DNA of 64,000 nucleotides from CAWCAL01 sp963695075 (GTDB lineage: Bacteria > Actinomycetota > Acidimicrobiia > Acidimicrobiales > CAWCAL01). This document shows, piece after piece, positions 27,536 to 36,032 of this stretch. Location of the stretch: the NCBI GenBank assembly GCA_963695075.1, contig CAVOFR010000008.1:496001-560000 (forward strand), written 5' to 3'. Position numbers and translations under genes: made by a program. A model generated the notes under the pieces. That model saw nothing but the letters and a program-made list of their open reading frames with translations, was not told the DNA's origin and did no database searches. Position 1 is the first letter of the stretch. Each line of letters opens with the position of its first letter.

Positions 27536-29266
27536 TCAGCCGCTGCCGGCCGCGATGACCGCCCGGTTGCGGTCGGCCACCTGTTGCGCGTCGACCTTGA
27601 CGATCTTGCGGTCGTAGGTGAGCAGACCGTTGACCTCCCGCTCGACGTCGGTCAGCTGCGTGTAGATCGAGGCGGCCAACCCCTTCGGGATGCGGGCCCG
27701 CACCTCCTCCATCAACTCCAGGTACCGGCGGGTCAGGTCGCGCTCGCTGCGCGACTTCCTGTACCCCCAGTTCCGTTTTGTCGCCCACGTGTGTCCGTCG
27801 ACCTCGAGGCCGATGCCCCCGTATTCGGAGCATGCCACCGCCCGCTGGTCGTCCGGTTTCGGGCGGGCGGGACCCGGATAGCGGTGAGCGCTGCGGATGT
27901 CACCGACACCACGGTCGATCCATCCCGACGCCGAGTCGATGGGGCGGGAGGAGTCGAGCCGCCTGATGCGGTCGGTGATGCGGGCGGTGTCCCATTGCCC
28001 CCAGGCCTCGTTGAACGGCACCCAGACCACCACGCTCGGCACGTCTCGAAGATGGTCGACGATCTCGTCGAGCTCCTCCTCGAACCACCGACGCCACTTC
28101 GCTGTCCTGTAGGGGAAGATGCCTGGATTGGGGATGTCCTGCCACACCAGGAGACCGAGTCGATCGCAGTGGTCGTACCACCGGGCCGGCTCGACCTTGA
28201 TGTGCTTGCGGGTGGCGTTGAAACCAAGCTCCCTGGTGATCTCGATGTCGTGACGGAGCGCCTCGTCGGTGGGAGCGGTGTACAGGCCGTCGGGCCACCA
28301 GCCCTGGTCGAGCGGCCCATGGTGGAAGACGGGCTCGCCGTTCAAGAGCAACCGCAGATCACCTCGGGCGTCACGGCCCACCGCGGTCGAACGCAGCGCG
28401 GCATGAGAGCGAACGGTGTCGATGGGCTCTACCGCCCCGTCGGGCACTGCCACATGGTTCAGCCGCACCCGGAGGTCGTAGAGGTGGGGGTCGGTGGGAG
28501 TCCAGGGCCGGGGTGCCGGAAGGTCGGCCCACAGCCTCTGCCCGACCGGCCCGGAGACCTCGGCGACCGGTCGGTCTCCCGACCGGATCTCGATCGTGCC
28601 GATGATGTCGTCACCGCCAGCGGACGCGCCACCATCGACCGACACCGTCAACCCGAGGGCACCCCGCTCGACATCCGGGGCGAGGTGTACGGCCTGGATT
28701 GACGTTGCAGGAACGGGTTCGAGCCAGACCGTCTGCCAGATCCCCGATACCGCCGTGTAGAAGACCAGCTTGGGTCGCAGCGTCTGCTTGCCCCGGGCCT
28801 GCCGCCCGCGGTTTGTGGGATCGGCCACGATGATGACCAGCTCGTTGTCGCCATCCGACTTCGCCTCGGTGAGTTCGACGGTGAAAGGGGTGAAACCGCC
28901 TCGATGTTCGCCCACCCGCGTGCCGTTGCACCGGACGATCGTGTGCCAGTCGGCCGCGAGATGCAGCAGCAGGCGCTGGCCGGCCCAGGATCGGGGGGTC
29001 GTGAAGGTCCGGCGGTACCAGAGCCGTTCGTCCGGCCCGAGACGGCGAGCGACGCCCGACAGCGACGATTCGACCGGGAACGGCACGACTATCCGGCCGT
29101 CCCAACGGCTCGGTCGACCCTCGCCGCGCCGTCGGATGGCGTAGTCCCAGCACCCGTTCAAGCTCTCCCACTCGTCACGCACCAGTTGCGGTCGCGGGTA
29201 CTCGGGAAGCGGGTGGTCGGAGTCGACCTGCCCGGACCATCGCGTGGCCAGGCGCCTCGAACTCAT
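27536..29266 (-). CDS. GH2 family glycosidase (beta-galactosidase/beta-glucuronidase-like)
   Basis: A 576-residue GH2 enzyme: sugar-binding jelly roll (30-185), Ig-like domain (190-295) and TIM barrel (300-576). Acid/base Glu420 is in PFNEAWG and nucleophile Glu481 in CSEYGG. No signal peptide, so probably cytoplasmic. The C-terminal extra domains of E. coli LacZ are missing, as in beta-glucuronidases and short GH2 members. The ATG at 29266 overlaps the stop of the GH27 gene (ATGA). Beta-galactosidase, -glucuronidase or -mannosidase specificity cannot be settled by eye. Confidence 0.88.
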   Translation of the reverse strand: MSSRRLATRWSGQVDSDHPLPEYPRPQLVRDEWESLNGCWDYAIRRRGEGRPSRWDGRIVVPFPVESSLSGVARRLGPDERLWYRRTFTTPRSWAGQRLLLHLAADWHTIVRCNGTRVGEHRGGFTPFTVELTEAKSDGDNELVIIVADPTNRGRQARGKQTLRPKLVFYTAVSGIWQTVWLEPVPATSIQAVHLAPDVERGALGLTVSVDGGASAGGDDIIGTIEIRSGDRPVAEVSGPVGQRLWADLPAPRPWTPTDPHLYDLRVRLNHVAVPDGAVEPIDTVRSHAALRSTAVGRDARGDLRLLLNGEPVFHHGPLDQGWWPDGLYTAPTDEALRHDIEITRELGFNATRKHIKVEPARWYDHCDRLGLLVWQDIPNPGIFPYRTAKWRRWFEEELDEIVDHLRDVPSVVVWVPFNEAWGQWDTARITDRIRRLDSSRPIDSASGWIDRGVGDIRSAHRYPGPARPKPDDQRAVACSEYGGIGLEVDGHTWATKRNWGYRKSRSERDLTRRYLELMEEVRARIPKGLAASIYTQLTDVEREVNGLLTYDRKIVKVDAQQVADRNRAVIAAGSG

Positions 29267-30699
29267 CGCTCGGAGGGGCCCAGGACGAACACCCTGGTCT
29301 CGTCCGGGTCGAGCGAGACGTCGATGGTGTCGAGCCGGCCCAGCGAGGCCATGGCCCAGGCATCGGTGACCTCGGTCTCGCCGGCCAGGCCGATCGACGA
29401 CAGCCGCAAGGACCGGCGCGCCCTCCAGCCCCGCATGTTGCTGAACGACACCGCCTGACGGGCGTGGTCGAGCGGCTTGCGCAGCACCCACACCCCTCTG
29501 TGACGGCTGACCACCCTGGCCTGATGACCGAGAGGATCCTGATTGATCGCGAGGATCTCCGGGTTCATGAGCATCCGCCGGTCGATCGCGAGCATTTCCA
29601 CCGGGTCGCTGCTCGCCAGCAGCGGTGCGGCCATCATCACCCAGAGGCTCATGTGGGTGGCAGCTTGGACATCGGAGAGACCTCGAAGCGGGATGCGCCT
29701 GGACTTCGTCACCGGCAACGAGCTCGCGACGCGACCCTTTCCCCGGTTGCCGATGACCAGCATGTCGGGGTCGTTCCACTGCCCGGGCGCGGCGTGCTCG
29801 GCGAGGGCCAGGTTGCGTCGGGCGATGCCGCGGACGCCCCAGAAGCTCCAACTGAACGAGTCGAAGATGTCCGGCGTCGTTCGCCACATCGAGGCACCGA
29901 CGGCGGGAGCCCACTCCCAGGGTCGGCGCATTCCCCATTCGCAGACGCTGAACAGGATCGACCGGTCGCAGGCCGCGAGGGCGTCGGCCATGGCCGAGTA
30001 GCGGGCGATCGCCGTCCGTTGGTCGCGTGGGGCGTGGCAGTAGTCGTACTTCAGGAGGTCGACACCCCAGTCGGCGTAGGCCCTGGCGTCGATCTCCTCG
30101 TGGAGGTACCCGCCGTAGCAGCCTCCGCAGGTCTTCTCGGCGGCATCGGAGTAGATGCCGAGCTTCAGCCCGCGATCGTGGACGTAGTCGGCGACCGCCG
30201 CGATCCCGTCGGGAAACTTGGTCGTATCCGCCCGCGGCTCGCCGTCGGGCCCCCTACGTTCCGCATGCCAGTGGTCGTCGATGTTGACGTAGCTGTATCC
30301 GAGGTCGCGCATTCCACTCGACACCAGACCGTCCGCGACCCTCTTGACGATCTCGGCATCGACCTCGGGACCGTACACATTCCAGCTGTTCCAGCCCATG
30401 GGGGGCGTGAGCGCCAGCCGGTCACCGAAGACGAACTCGACCGACCGGGTGACCGACCCGACCGGATTGGTGACCGTCACCTCGACCGACAGGGTGCCCT
30501 CCCCCGCCGGTGCCGTCCCGCGCACGATACCGGTCGTCGGGTCGAGCGCGACGCCCGCCGGCAGGCCGACCGCGGTGAAGGCGAGCGGACGCTCGCCGGT
30601 CGCCGCCAGCGTGTGGATCAACTCGGTTCCCGGCCGACAACCGACCCGCTCCGCACCGTGGAGGCGCGGCGCGCCCTCGTCGACCCGGTAGGTCGCCAT
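29263..30699 (-). CDS. GH27 alpha-galactosidase with N-terminal Ig-like domain
   Basis: A 478-residue enzyme. Residues 25-92 form a putative Ig-like (He_PIG) module (FTAVGLPAGVALDPTTGIV), then a GH27 barrel begins at TPPMGWNSWN. The nucleophile is Asp219 (LLKYDYC) and the acid/base Asp312 (QWNDPDMLVIG). It hydrolyses terminal alpha-galactosides, or alpha-N-acetylgalactosaminides in some relatives. I use the ATG at 30699; a GTG nine codons upstream is possible. There is no signal peptide, which is odd for a protein with a carbohydrate-adhesion type Ig module. Coupled to the GH2 gene downstream. Confidence 0.87.
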   Translation of the reverse strand: MATYRVDEGAPRLHGAERVGCRPGTELIHTLAATGERPLAFTAVGLPAGVALDPTTGIVRGTAPAGEGTLSVEVTVTNPVGSVTRSVEFVFGDRLALTPPMGWNSWNVYGPEVDAEIVKRVADGLVSSGMRDLGYSYVNIDDHWHAERRGPDGEPRADTTKFPDGIAAVADYVHDRGLKLGIYSDAAEKTCGGCYGGYLHEEIDARAYADWGVDLLKYDYCHAPRDQRTAIARYSAMADALAACDRSILFSVCEWGMRRPWEWAPAVGASMWRTTPDIFDSFSWSFWGVRGIARRNLALAEHAAPGQWNDPDMLVIGNRGKGRVASSLPVTKSRRIPLRGLSDVQAATHMSLWVMMAAPLLASSDPVEMLAIDRRMLMNPEILAINQDPLGHQARVVSRHRGVWVLRKPLDHARQAVSFSNMRGWRARRSLRLSSIGLAGETEVTDAWAMASLGRLDTIDVSLDPDETRVFVLGPSER

Positions 30700-30760
30700 C
30701 GGCGGCGCGCCGCCCGCTGACACCGTCAGGCCGGCCGGGTGGCGACGGCGGGAAAACGAC

Positions 30761-30793
30761 GAACGCCACCGACCTCGAGGGTCGGTGGCGTTC
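30761..30793 (-). terminator. Intrinsic terminator of the cold-shock gene
   Basis: Perfect 13-bp stem GAACGCCACCGAC / GTCGGTGGCGTTC with a 7-nt loop. Read on the minus strand, a TTTT run follows within a few bases. It lies 15 nt past the stop of the cold-shock gene. Confidence 0.85.
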
Positions 30794-30808
30794 AGCGAAA
30801 CCGTCTGA

Positions 30809-31006
30809 TCAGACGACTTTGACGTTCTGGGCTTCCTCGCCCTTCCGGCCCGGCGCGACGTCGAACTCGACAGTCTGACCTTCGTCGAGGGACTTGTAGC
30901 CCTCACCGATGATGTTGGAATAGTGGACGAAAACATCGTCCGCACCCTCGCGCGAAATGAAGCCGAAGCCCTTCTCGCTGTTGAAAAACTTGACGGTTCC
31001 TTGCAT
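30809..31006 (-). CDS. cspA: Cold-shock protein (CspA family)
   Basis: A 65-residue single cold-shock domain, standard length. RNP1 is KGFGFI and RNP2 VFVHYS. It binds single-stranded RNA and DNA as an RNA chaperone. It has its own terminator and a leader of at least 100 nt upstream, in keeping with post-transcriptional control seen in the family. The leader contains a TAGGGT box that could be a -10 element, which I do not rate as proven. Confidence 0.95.
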   Translation of the reverse strand: MQGTVKFFNSEKGFGFISREGADDVFVHYSNIIGEGYKSLDEGQTVEFDVAPGRKGEEAQNVKVV

Positions 31007-31151
31007 ATGTACTCTTTCGGTTCGGCCACGACCTCGCGTCGGACTCGGACGTCACCCTAGGCGATAGCGGCGCGGTTCCCCCCAATAACCGATTTCGATC
31101 GCTCCGGGAAGGGTCTGAGCGATCGGGACGAGTCGGCCCCTTCGTCCGGTA

Positions 31152-32639
31152 TCACCGGGCCCGACCGGGCTCCTCCTCCTGGCCGGACCCGTCGCCCAGG
31201 AGGTCGGACATGATCCCCAGGAACCAGTCGGCCTGGACCTGGAAGGAGTGCGAGTCGAGGAACCGCTCCCGGGCCCGCTCGGCTCCGGCCGCGCCCAGAC
31301 GCTCGGCCCCCTCGGGATCCCCGAGGAGCGCACCCAACGCCCGAGCGAAGGCAACGACGTCTGCCGGATCATCCAGCAGGACCCCGCTCTCGCCGTCGAC
31401 GATCTGGTCGCAGATCCCGCCGACCCCGCTGGCCAGAACCGGCCGACTCTTCCACATGGCCTCGGTGACGGTGAGGCCGAAGCCCTCCCGCAGGCTCTTC
31501 TGCACGACGACGGTCGCATAGCGCTGGATCGCATTGACCATCACCGCGTTCTCCTCGACGTCCTCGGTGGGCAACGACACGAGGTGGACCCGTTCGCGGA
31601 TGTGTACCGGAAGGTTCCGCCATGCCTCCTCGATCTCGGCAAGGACTTCGGCGCCCTCGGGATCGTCGGTGACGCCCGAGACGTCGGGTCCGACCAGGGC
31701 GAGGTGGGTCCCGCCGTCATCACCGGGTCCGACCAGCCGTGCGAATCCCTCCATGACGCCGAGGTGGTCCTTGAGGGGGTCCCATCGCGACACCTGGACG
31801 ACGAACGGTGTGCCCCAATCGGGCGGTCCACCGAGCCGTGTCACTTCCGCCCGTCGCTCGACCCGCCCCGGAGTCAGATCGACTCGTCGAAAGGTGTACT
31901 GGGGGTGGGCGGGCGCTGGGCCGCCCAGGAGGCCGATGTGGTCGAGGATCGTGTGCACCGCGTGGTCGGTGAGCTCCCAGTTCTTGGGTGAGAAGGCATC
32001 GATCGTCGGCGTGAAGATCCGGATCCGCTCCGGTTGGAGCACGTCGGGAACGTACTGCTCCCGCGAGAAGACGCAGTACTCGACGTCGCGCAGGTAGGGG
32101 GCGAGGAACTCCCAGCCCAGGGCGGTCTGTGCGTTCGGCTCGTCGGTCCCGATGTGGCAACGCCAGCTCAGGGCGGTGCACCTGTCGAGCAGAAACGGTG
32201 CAAGTCCCGCCGTCTGGGGGTCGTGGAGCTGGACGAGGTCGGCGGGCTGGACGCGGTCGAGCAGCTCGGCCGCATTGGCCCGCATTGCCTCCTCGTAGAC
32301 GGCTCGCTGGGCGTCGCCCAGCGGAGAGCCGTCGCCCGGCATGCCGTGCAGCGCGTGATGGAGACGTTTGGTGAGCCGGAAGAACTCCGGGTCACCCGAG
32401 ATCACCGCCCAACGTCCGTCGACGCCGCTCCCCCGGGTGTAGCCGATCTGTTGCCGCAACATCTCCGCCACCCCGCCGCCGACCGACGTGGTGTTCACGT
32501 GCCACATGGCGCGGCCCTCGAAGATGCCGGCGAACTTCGGACCCAGTGCCAGGAACGACCGCGCCTCACCTTCGTCGAGCACGTCGGCGAAGCGAGCCGG
32601 TGACCTCGTCCGGACATCGACTTCTTCTATGAGCGCCAT
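31152..32639 (-). CDS. Trehalose synthase-type glycosyltransferase (TreT/GT4)
   Basis: A 495-residue GT-B enzyme. The N-terminal part (MWHVNTTSVGGGVAEMLRQ) and the central RCHIGTDEPN region match trehalose glycosyltransferring synthases, which join NDP-glucose and glucose into trehalose. The GT4 donor-site motif EGFGLTVTEAMWKSRPV is near residue 400. The ATG at 32639 follows GAGGGAGA. It stands 14 nt from the nickel-transporter gene upstream and may share its transcript. Trehalose formation or breakdown would fit stress protection; the reaction direction is not given by sequence. Confidence 0.86.
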   Translation of the reverse strand: MALIEEVDVRTRSPARFADVLDEGEARSFLALGPKFAGIFEGRAMWHVNTTSVGGGVAEMLRQQIGYTRGSGVDGRWAVISGDPEFFRLTKRLHHALHGMPGDGSPLGDAQRAVYEEAMRANAAELLDRVQPADLVQLHDPQTAGLAPFLLDRCTALSWRCHIGTDEPNAQTALGWEFLAPYLRDVEYCVFSREQYVPDVLQPERIRIFTPTIDAFSPKNWELTDHAVHTILDHIGLLGGPAPAHPQYTFRRVDLTPGRVERRAEVTRLGGPPDWGTPFVVQVSRWDPLKDHLGVMEGFARLVGPGDDGGTHLALVGPDVSGVTDDPEGAEVLAEIEEAWRNLPVHIRERVHLVSLPTEDVEENAVMVNAIQRYATVVVQKSLREGFGLTVTEAMWKSRPVLASGVGGICDQIVDGESGVLLDDPADVVAFARALGALLGDPEGAERLGAAGAERARERFLDSHSFQVQADWFLGIMSDLLGDGSGQEEEPGRAR

Positions 32640-32653
32640 GGCGGTCTCCCTCG

Positions 32654-33370
32654 TCAGGCGGCGGCCAGCCACCACACGCCGAGACCGACCGAGAGCGTTC
32701 CCAGAAGAGTCTGCATGGCGGAGACGAGGCGATGGCTCACCGCTGAGCCCATGGCGAAAAGTCCCCCCAGGGCGCCGCCGAAGGCGACCATGGCCACCAG
32801 CACACCGATCCCGAAGACGCTGAGGTAGGCCAGCGCGATCCACGCCGAGCCGAGTTGACTCAGCGGGATGAGAGCCAGAATCGGGGCGGAGCCGGCCGCA
32901 CCATGGACCACGCCTACGAGCACGGCCCGGTGGTCGTGGCGGTGGAGGTCCTGCGAGTGGTCGGCCGGCGCGTCGTGATCATGGGCGTGCAGATGCGCGT
33001 GTGTGGGCAACCCGCGGTGTGCATGGGTGTGCAGATGTGCCCTCCTCTTCACGACCTGGTGAAGTGCTGACAGGCCGATGGCGATCAGGGCTCCTCCGAC
33101 CATCCACTCGGCGAGCGTGCTCAGGCGGTCCGGAATCGCGATACCCAGCAGATAGACGAAGGCACCGACGGCGAGGAGCGTGAGGCCGTGCCCGGTTGCC
33201 CAGGCTGCAGCCACTCGAATGCTCGCGGACCAACCGGCCCGTCCGGCGGTCAGGCCGCCGACCGCGGCGATGTGGTCGCCGTCGAGAGCGTGGAGCAGAC
33301 CCGCGGCGAACGCCGCTGTGAGGATCCCGGCCAGCCCCGCGTCCTGCGGGACGGTCAGCGCGAACAACAT
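32654..33370 (-). CDS. Nickel/cobalt transporter (NiCoT-related)
   Basis: A 238-residue membrane protein with about six helices. The first carries HALDGDH (27-33), the HX4DH signature of nickel/cobalt permeases. Between helices 3 and 4 there is a His-rich cytoplasmic or periplasmic loop (HLHTHAHRGLPTHAHLHAHDHD), as in many metal transporters. Probable import of Ni2+ or Co2+; some UreH-like relatives use the same fold. The ATG at 33370 starts the conserved region. No nickel enzyme is seen nearby, so cobalt for cobalamin is equally possible. Confidence 0.82.
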   Translation of the reverse strand: MLFALTVPQDAGLAGILTAAFAAGLLHALDGDHIAAVGGLTAGRAGWSASIRVAAAWATGHGLTLLAVGAFVYLLGIAIPDRLSTLAEWMVGGALIAIGLSALHQVVKRRAHLHTHAHRGLPTHAHLHAHDHDAPADHSQDLHRHDHRAVLVGVVHGAAGSAPILALIPLSQLGSAWIALAYLSVFGIGVLVAMVAFGGALGGLFAMGSAVSHRLVSAMQTLLGTLSVGLGVWWLAAA

Positions 33371-33420
33371 CGACAAAGTGCTATCACCCCGGTCGGCAGA
33401 GAACGAACGCTTGCCCCGAC

Positions 33421-33530
33421 CTGCACTTCGTTGGCCCCCTCGCCGTAATCGAGGATCTTGCAGTCGCGATAGTAACGCTGCACCGGACTGTCGACCGTGA
33501 ATCCCTTGGCGCCGTGGAGATGCATGGCCG
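33421..33530 (-). pseudogene. Relic of acyl-CoA dehydrogenase C-terminus
   Basis: On the minus strand a short frame reads AMHLHGAKGFTVDSPVQRYY followed by RDCKILDYGEGANEVQ. This is the conserved end of acyl-CoA dehydrogenases (HGGxGYxxDxPVERYYRD, EGTNEVQ). Nothing recognisable of the other 300 or so residues is present between the hemN start (33665) and here. The remaining bases of the 33371-33664 interval hold nothing else that I can identify. Confidence 0.78.
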
Positions 33531-33664
33531 GGACGGATTGTCCTCGAGGTACTTGCGGAAGCTGCCCCTCGTCCAGCTCCTCTGCGGAACGGGTGGGCAA
33601 CGAACCGAGTCCGCCGTATTCGCAACGGTCGTCCGCCGTGCAGAAGTCGGCATAGGGTTGCCTG

Positions 33665-35059
33665 ATGAACGACACCGGCGGAGCGACGGCCGAGTTGCTC
33701 GCCAAGTACGACCGGCAGGGACCCCGCTACACCTCCTATCCCACGGCCGTGGAGTTCCACGAGGGGTTCGGCCCCGACGACTATGCCGCCCGGCTGGCCG
33801 ACGCTGCCGGCCGACCGCACGACCCCCTATCGCTGTACGTCCACCTGCCCTTCTGCGAGCACCGGTGCTCGTTCTGTGCCTGCCACGTCGTCGTGACCCA
33901 GAACGAGAGCCTGGCCGACGCCTACCTCGTCCACCTCGTGGCCGAAGCGCGCGCCACGGCCGAGCGGCTGGGTGATCGACGGGTGCTCCAGCAGTACCAC
34001 TGGGGGGGTGGCACGCCGACCTTCTATCCGCCGGCGGTGCTCGCCGATCTGCATCGCCAGCTCCTGTCCGAGTTCGTACTGGCCCCCGGGGCCGAGGTCG
34101 CGCTCGAGGTCGATCCTCGGAACACGACCGAGGAGCATCTCTCGACGCTGCGGGAACTCGGCTTCAACCGCGTGTCGATGGGTGTCCAGGATGCCGACGA
34201 CGAGGTGCAGCACCTCATCGGCCGACACCAGACCTGGGAACAGACGGCGAGCCTCCATGAGGCGGCCCGCCGGCTCGGCTACGGGTCGACGAACGTCGAT
34301 CTCATATACGGCCTGCCCGGCCAGACCGAACGGTCCTTCGCCCGTTCCCTGGAGCTCGTGATCGGCCTCCGCCCCGACCGCCTCGCCGTCTACTCGTTCG
34401 CGCTCGTACCCCACATGCGTCCGCACCAGAAGCGGATCGATGCGGGGCTGCTTCCGGATCGCGACCTGAAGTTCGGCCTGCTCTCGCTCGCCATCGCGCG
34501 GCTCACCGGTGCCGGCTACGAGCAGATAGGCATGGACCACTTCGCCCTGCCCGGCGACGAGCTCGCCGTAGCCCACCGCGAGCGCACCTTGTCCCGGAAC
34601 TTCATGGGATACACCACGAAACGGGGTACCGAGATCGTCGGCCTGGGCACGTCGGCGATCAGCGAGGTGGCCGCGAGCTACGCCCAGAACCATCGTCGGC
34701 TGGCCTCGTACTACCAGGCTGTCGACGCGGACGAGCTCCCGGTCGAGCGGGGCATCGCGCTCGACCGGGAGGATCTACTCCGTCGCTACGTGATCACCGA
34801 GCTCATGTGCAACGGCCGCCTTCGGGCGAGCGAGGTGGACGACAGGTTCGGGGTCGCCGTGGACGAACACTTCGCCGCCGAGCTCGCCGAACTGCGTGCG
34901 CCCGATGGCCTGGTCGAGGCAGGCTTCGTGCGGGTCGAGGGTCGCGACATCGAGGCCACGCCGATCGGGCGACAGTTCATCCGCAACGTGGCCATGGTCT
35001 TCGACGCCCGACTCGGGGCCGGGAGCGGCAGCGACCAGCCGTTCTCCCGGACGGTCTGA
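33665..35059 (+). CDS. hemN: Oxygen-independent coproporphyrinogen III dehydrogenase
   Basis: A 464-residue radical SAM enzyme that turns coproporphyrinogen III into protoporphyrinogen IX without oxygen. The cluster motif is Cys64-x3-Cys68-x2-Cys71-x-Cys73, the CX3CX2CXC pattern of true HemN as opposed to HemW. The N-terminal block KYDRQGPRYTSYPTAVEFH is also HemN-specific. Length matches E. coli HemN (457). First gene of a heme operon; hemH starts 4 nt after its stop. Confidence 0.95.
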   Translation: MNDTGGATAELLAKYDRQGPRYTSYPTAVEFHEGFGPDDYAARLADAAGRPHDPLSLYVHLPFCEHRCSFCACHVVVTQNESLADAYLVHLVAEARATAERLGDRRVLQQYHWGGGTPTFYPPAVLADLHRQLLSEFVLAPGAEVALEVDPRNTTEEHLSTLRELGFNRVSMGVQDADDEVQHLIGRHQTWEQTASLHEAARRLGYGSTNVDLIYGLPGQTERSFARSLELVIGLRPDRLAVYSFALVPHMRPHQKRIDAGLLPDRDLKFGLLSLAIARLTGAGYEQIGMDHFALPGDELAVAHRERTLSRNFMGYTTKRGTEIVGLGTSAISEVAASYAQNHRRLASYYQAVDADELPVERGIALDREDLLRRYVITELMCNGRLRASEVDDRFGVAVDEHFAAELAELRAPDGLVEAGFVRVEGRDIEATPIGRQFIRNVAMVFDARLGAGSGSDQPFSRTV

Positions 35060-35063
35060 CGCG

Positions 35064-36032
35064 GTGGCACCGACCGGTGTGGTCGTCGCTCAGCTCGGAG
35101 GCCCGGAACGCCTCACCGACGTCGAGCCGTTCATCCGCTCGATCTTCGACGACCCCCGCCTCGTCCCCCTCCCCGGAGGGTCGAGGACCAGGTCGACCGT
35201 GAGCACACTCGTCGCGCGCGTCCGAGCGCCGCGGGTCCGCTCCCACTACGAGGCCATCGGTGGGGGCTCACCGATCGCGTCGACCACCCGGGATCAGGCC
35301 GCCGCTCTCGAGGGAGAGCTCACCACTCGCGGACACGACGTCGTCGTGGCCGTCGCCCACCGCCACGGTCACCCCGATTCGGGCGCCGCGGTGGAGACGC
35401 TGCTGGCGGCGGGTGTCGACCGGGTCGTCATGCTCCCTCTGTTCCCGCAGTACTCCGGAGCCACGACGGGCTCGTCGGAAGCCGAGCTGCGACGCGTTCT
35501 CGCAGATCGCGGAGCCGACCTCCCCTTGAGGGTGATCCGATCGTGGTGCGAGCATCCCGGTTACCTGGCCGCGCAGGCTCAGCTGGTCGAGGAGATGCTC
35601 TCCGAGAGATCCGACCGTGAGTCCGACCGAACCCTCGTCGTGTTCTCGGCCCACGGTCTGCCCCAGCGGATCGTCGATCGCGGTGATCCGTACCCCGAGG
35701 AGGTCGAGGCCACCGTGGACGGGGTGACCCGGCGACTCCGGCGACCGGTCGACCACCTCATCGCCTACCAGTCGAGGGCGGGCCCGATCCGGTGGATGGG
35801 TCCTGACGTCCGTGAGGTGGTCGCGACCGCGGCTGCCGGGGGACCGACGTGGCTCGGTGTCGTACCGATCTCATTCGTCTCGGAGCATGTGGAGACCAGC
35901 TACGAGCTCGACATCGAGTTGAAGGCCCACGCCGAGGTCGCCGGCATCCGTGAGTTCCATCGGAGCAGGTGCCTCGACTCGGACCCGATCGTCGGCCCGA
36001 TGCTCGCCGACATCGTCGAGGAGCAGCTGTGA
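35064..36032 (+). CDS. hemH: Ferrochelatase
   Basis: A 322-residue ferrochelatase that inserts iron into the porphyrin (protoporphyrin IX or, in some actinobacteria, coproporphyrin III). Metal-site His197 (FSAHGLPQR) and Glu274 (SFVSEHVETSYELD) are present, with the porphyrin loop AYQSRAGPIRWMGPD. GTG start at 35064, right after the hemN stop. The Cys ligands of the [2Fe-2S] type found in some relatives are not evident. Its stop overlaps the next gene as GTGA. Confidence 0.93.
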   Translation: MAPTGVVVAQLGGPERLTDVEPFIRSIFDDPRLVPLPGGSRTRSTVSTLVARVRAPRVRSHYEAIGGGSPIASTTRDQAAALEGELTTRGHDVVVAVAHRHGHPDSGAAVETLLAAGVDRVVMLPLFPQYSGATTGSSEAELRRVLADRGADLPLRVIRSWCEHPGYLAAQAQLVEEMLSERSDRESDRTLVVFSAHGLPQRIVDRGDPYPEEVEATVDGVTRRLRRPVDHLIAYQSRAGPIRWMGPDVREVVATAAAGGPTWLGVVPISFVSEHVETSYELDIELKAHAEVAGIREFHRSRCLDSDPIVGPMLADIVEEQL

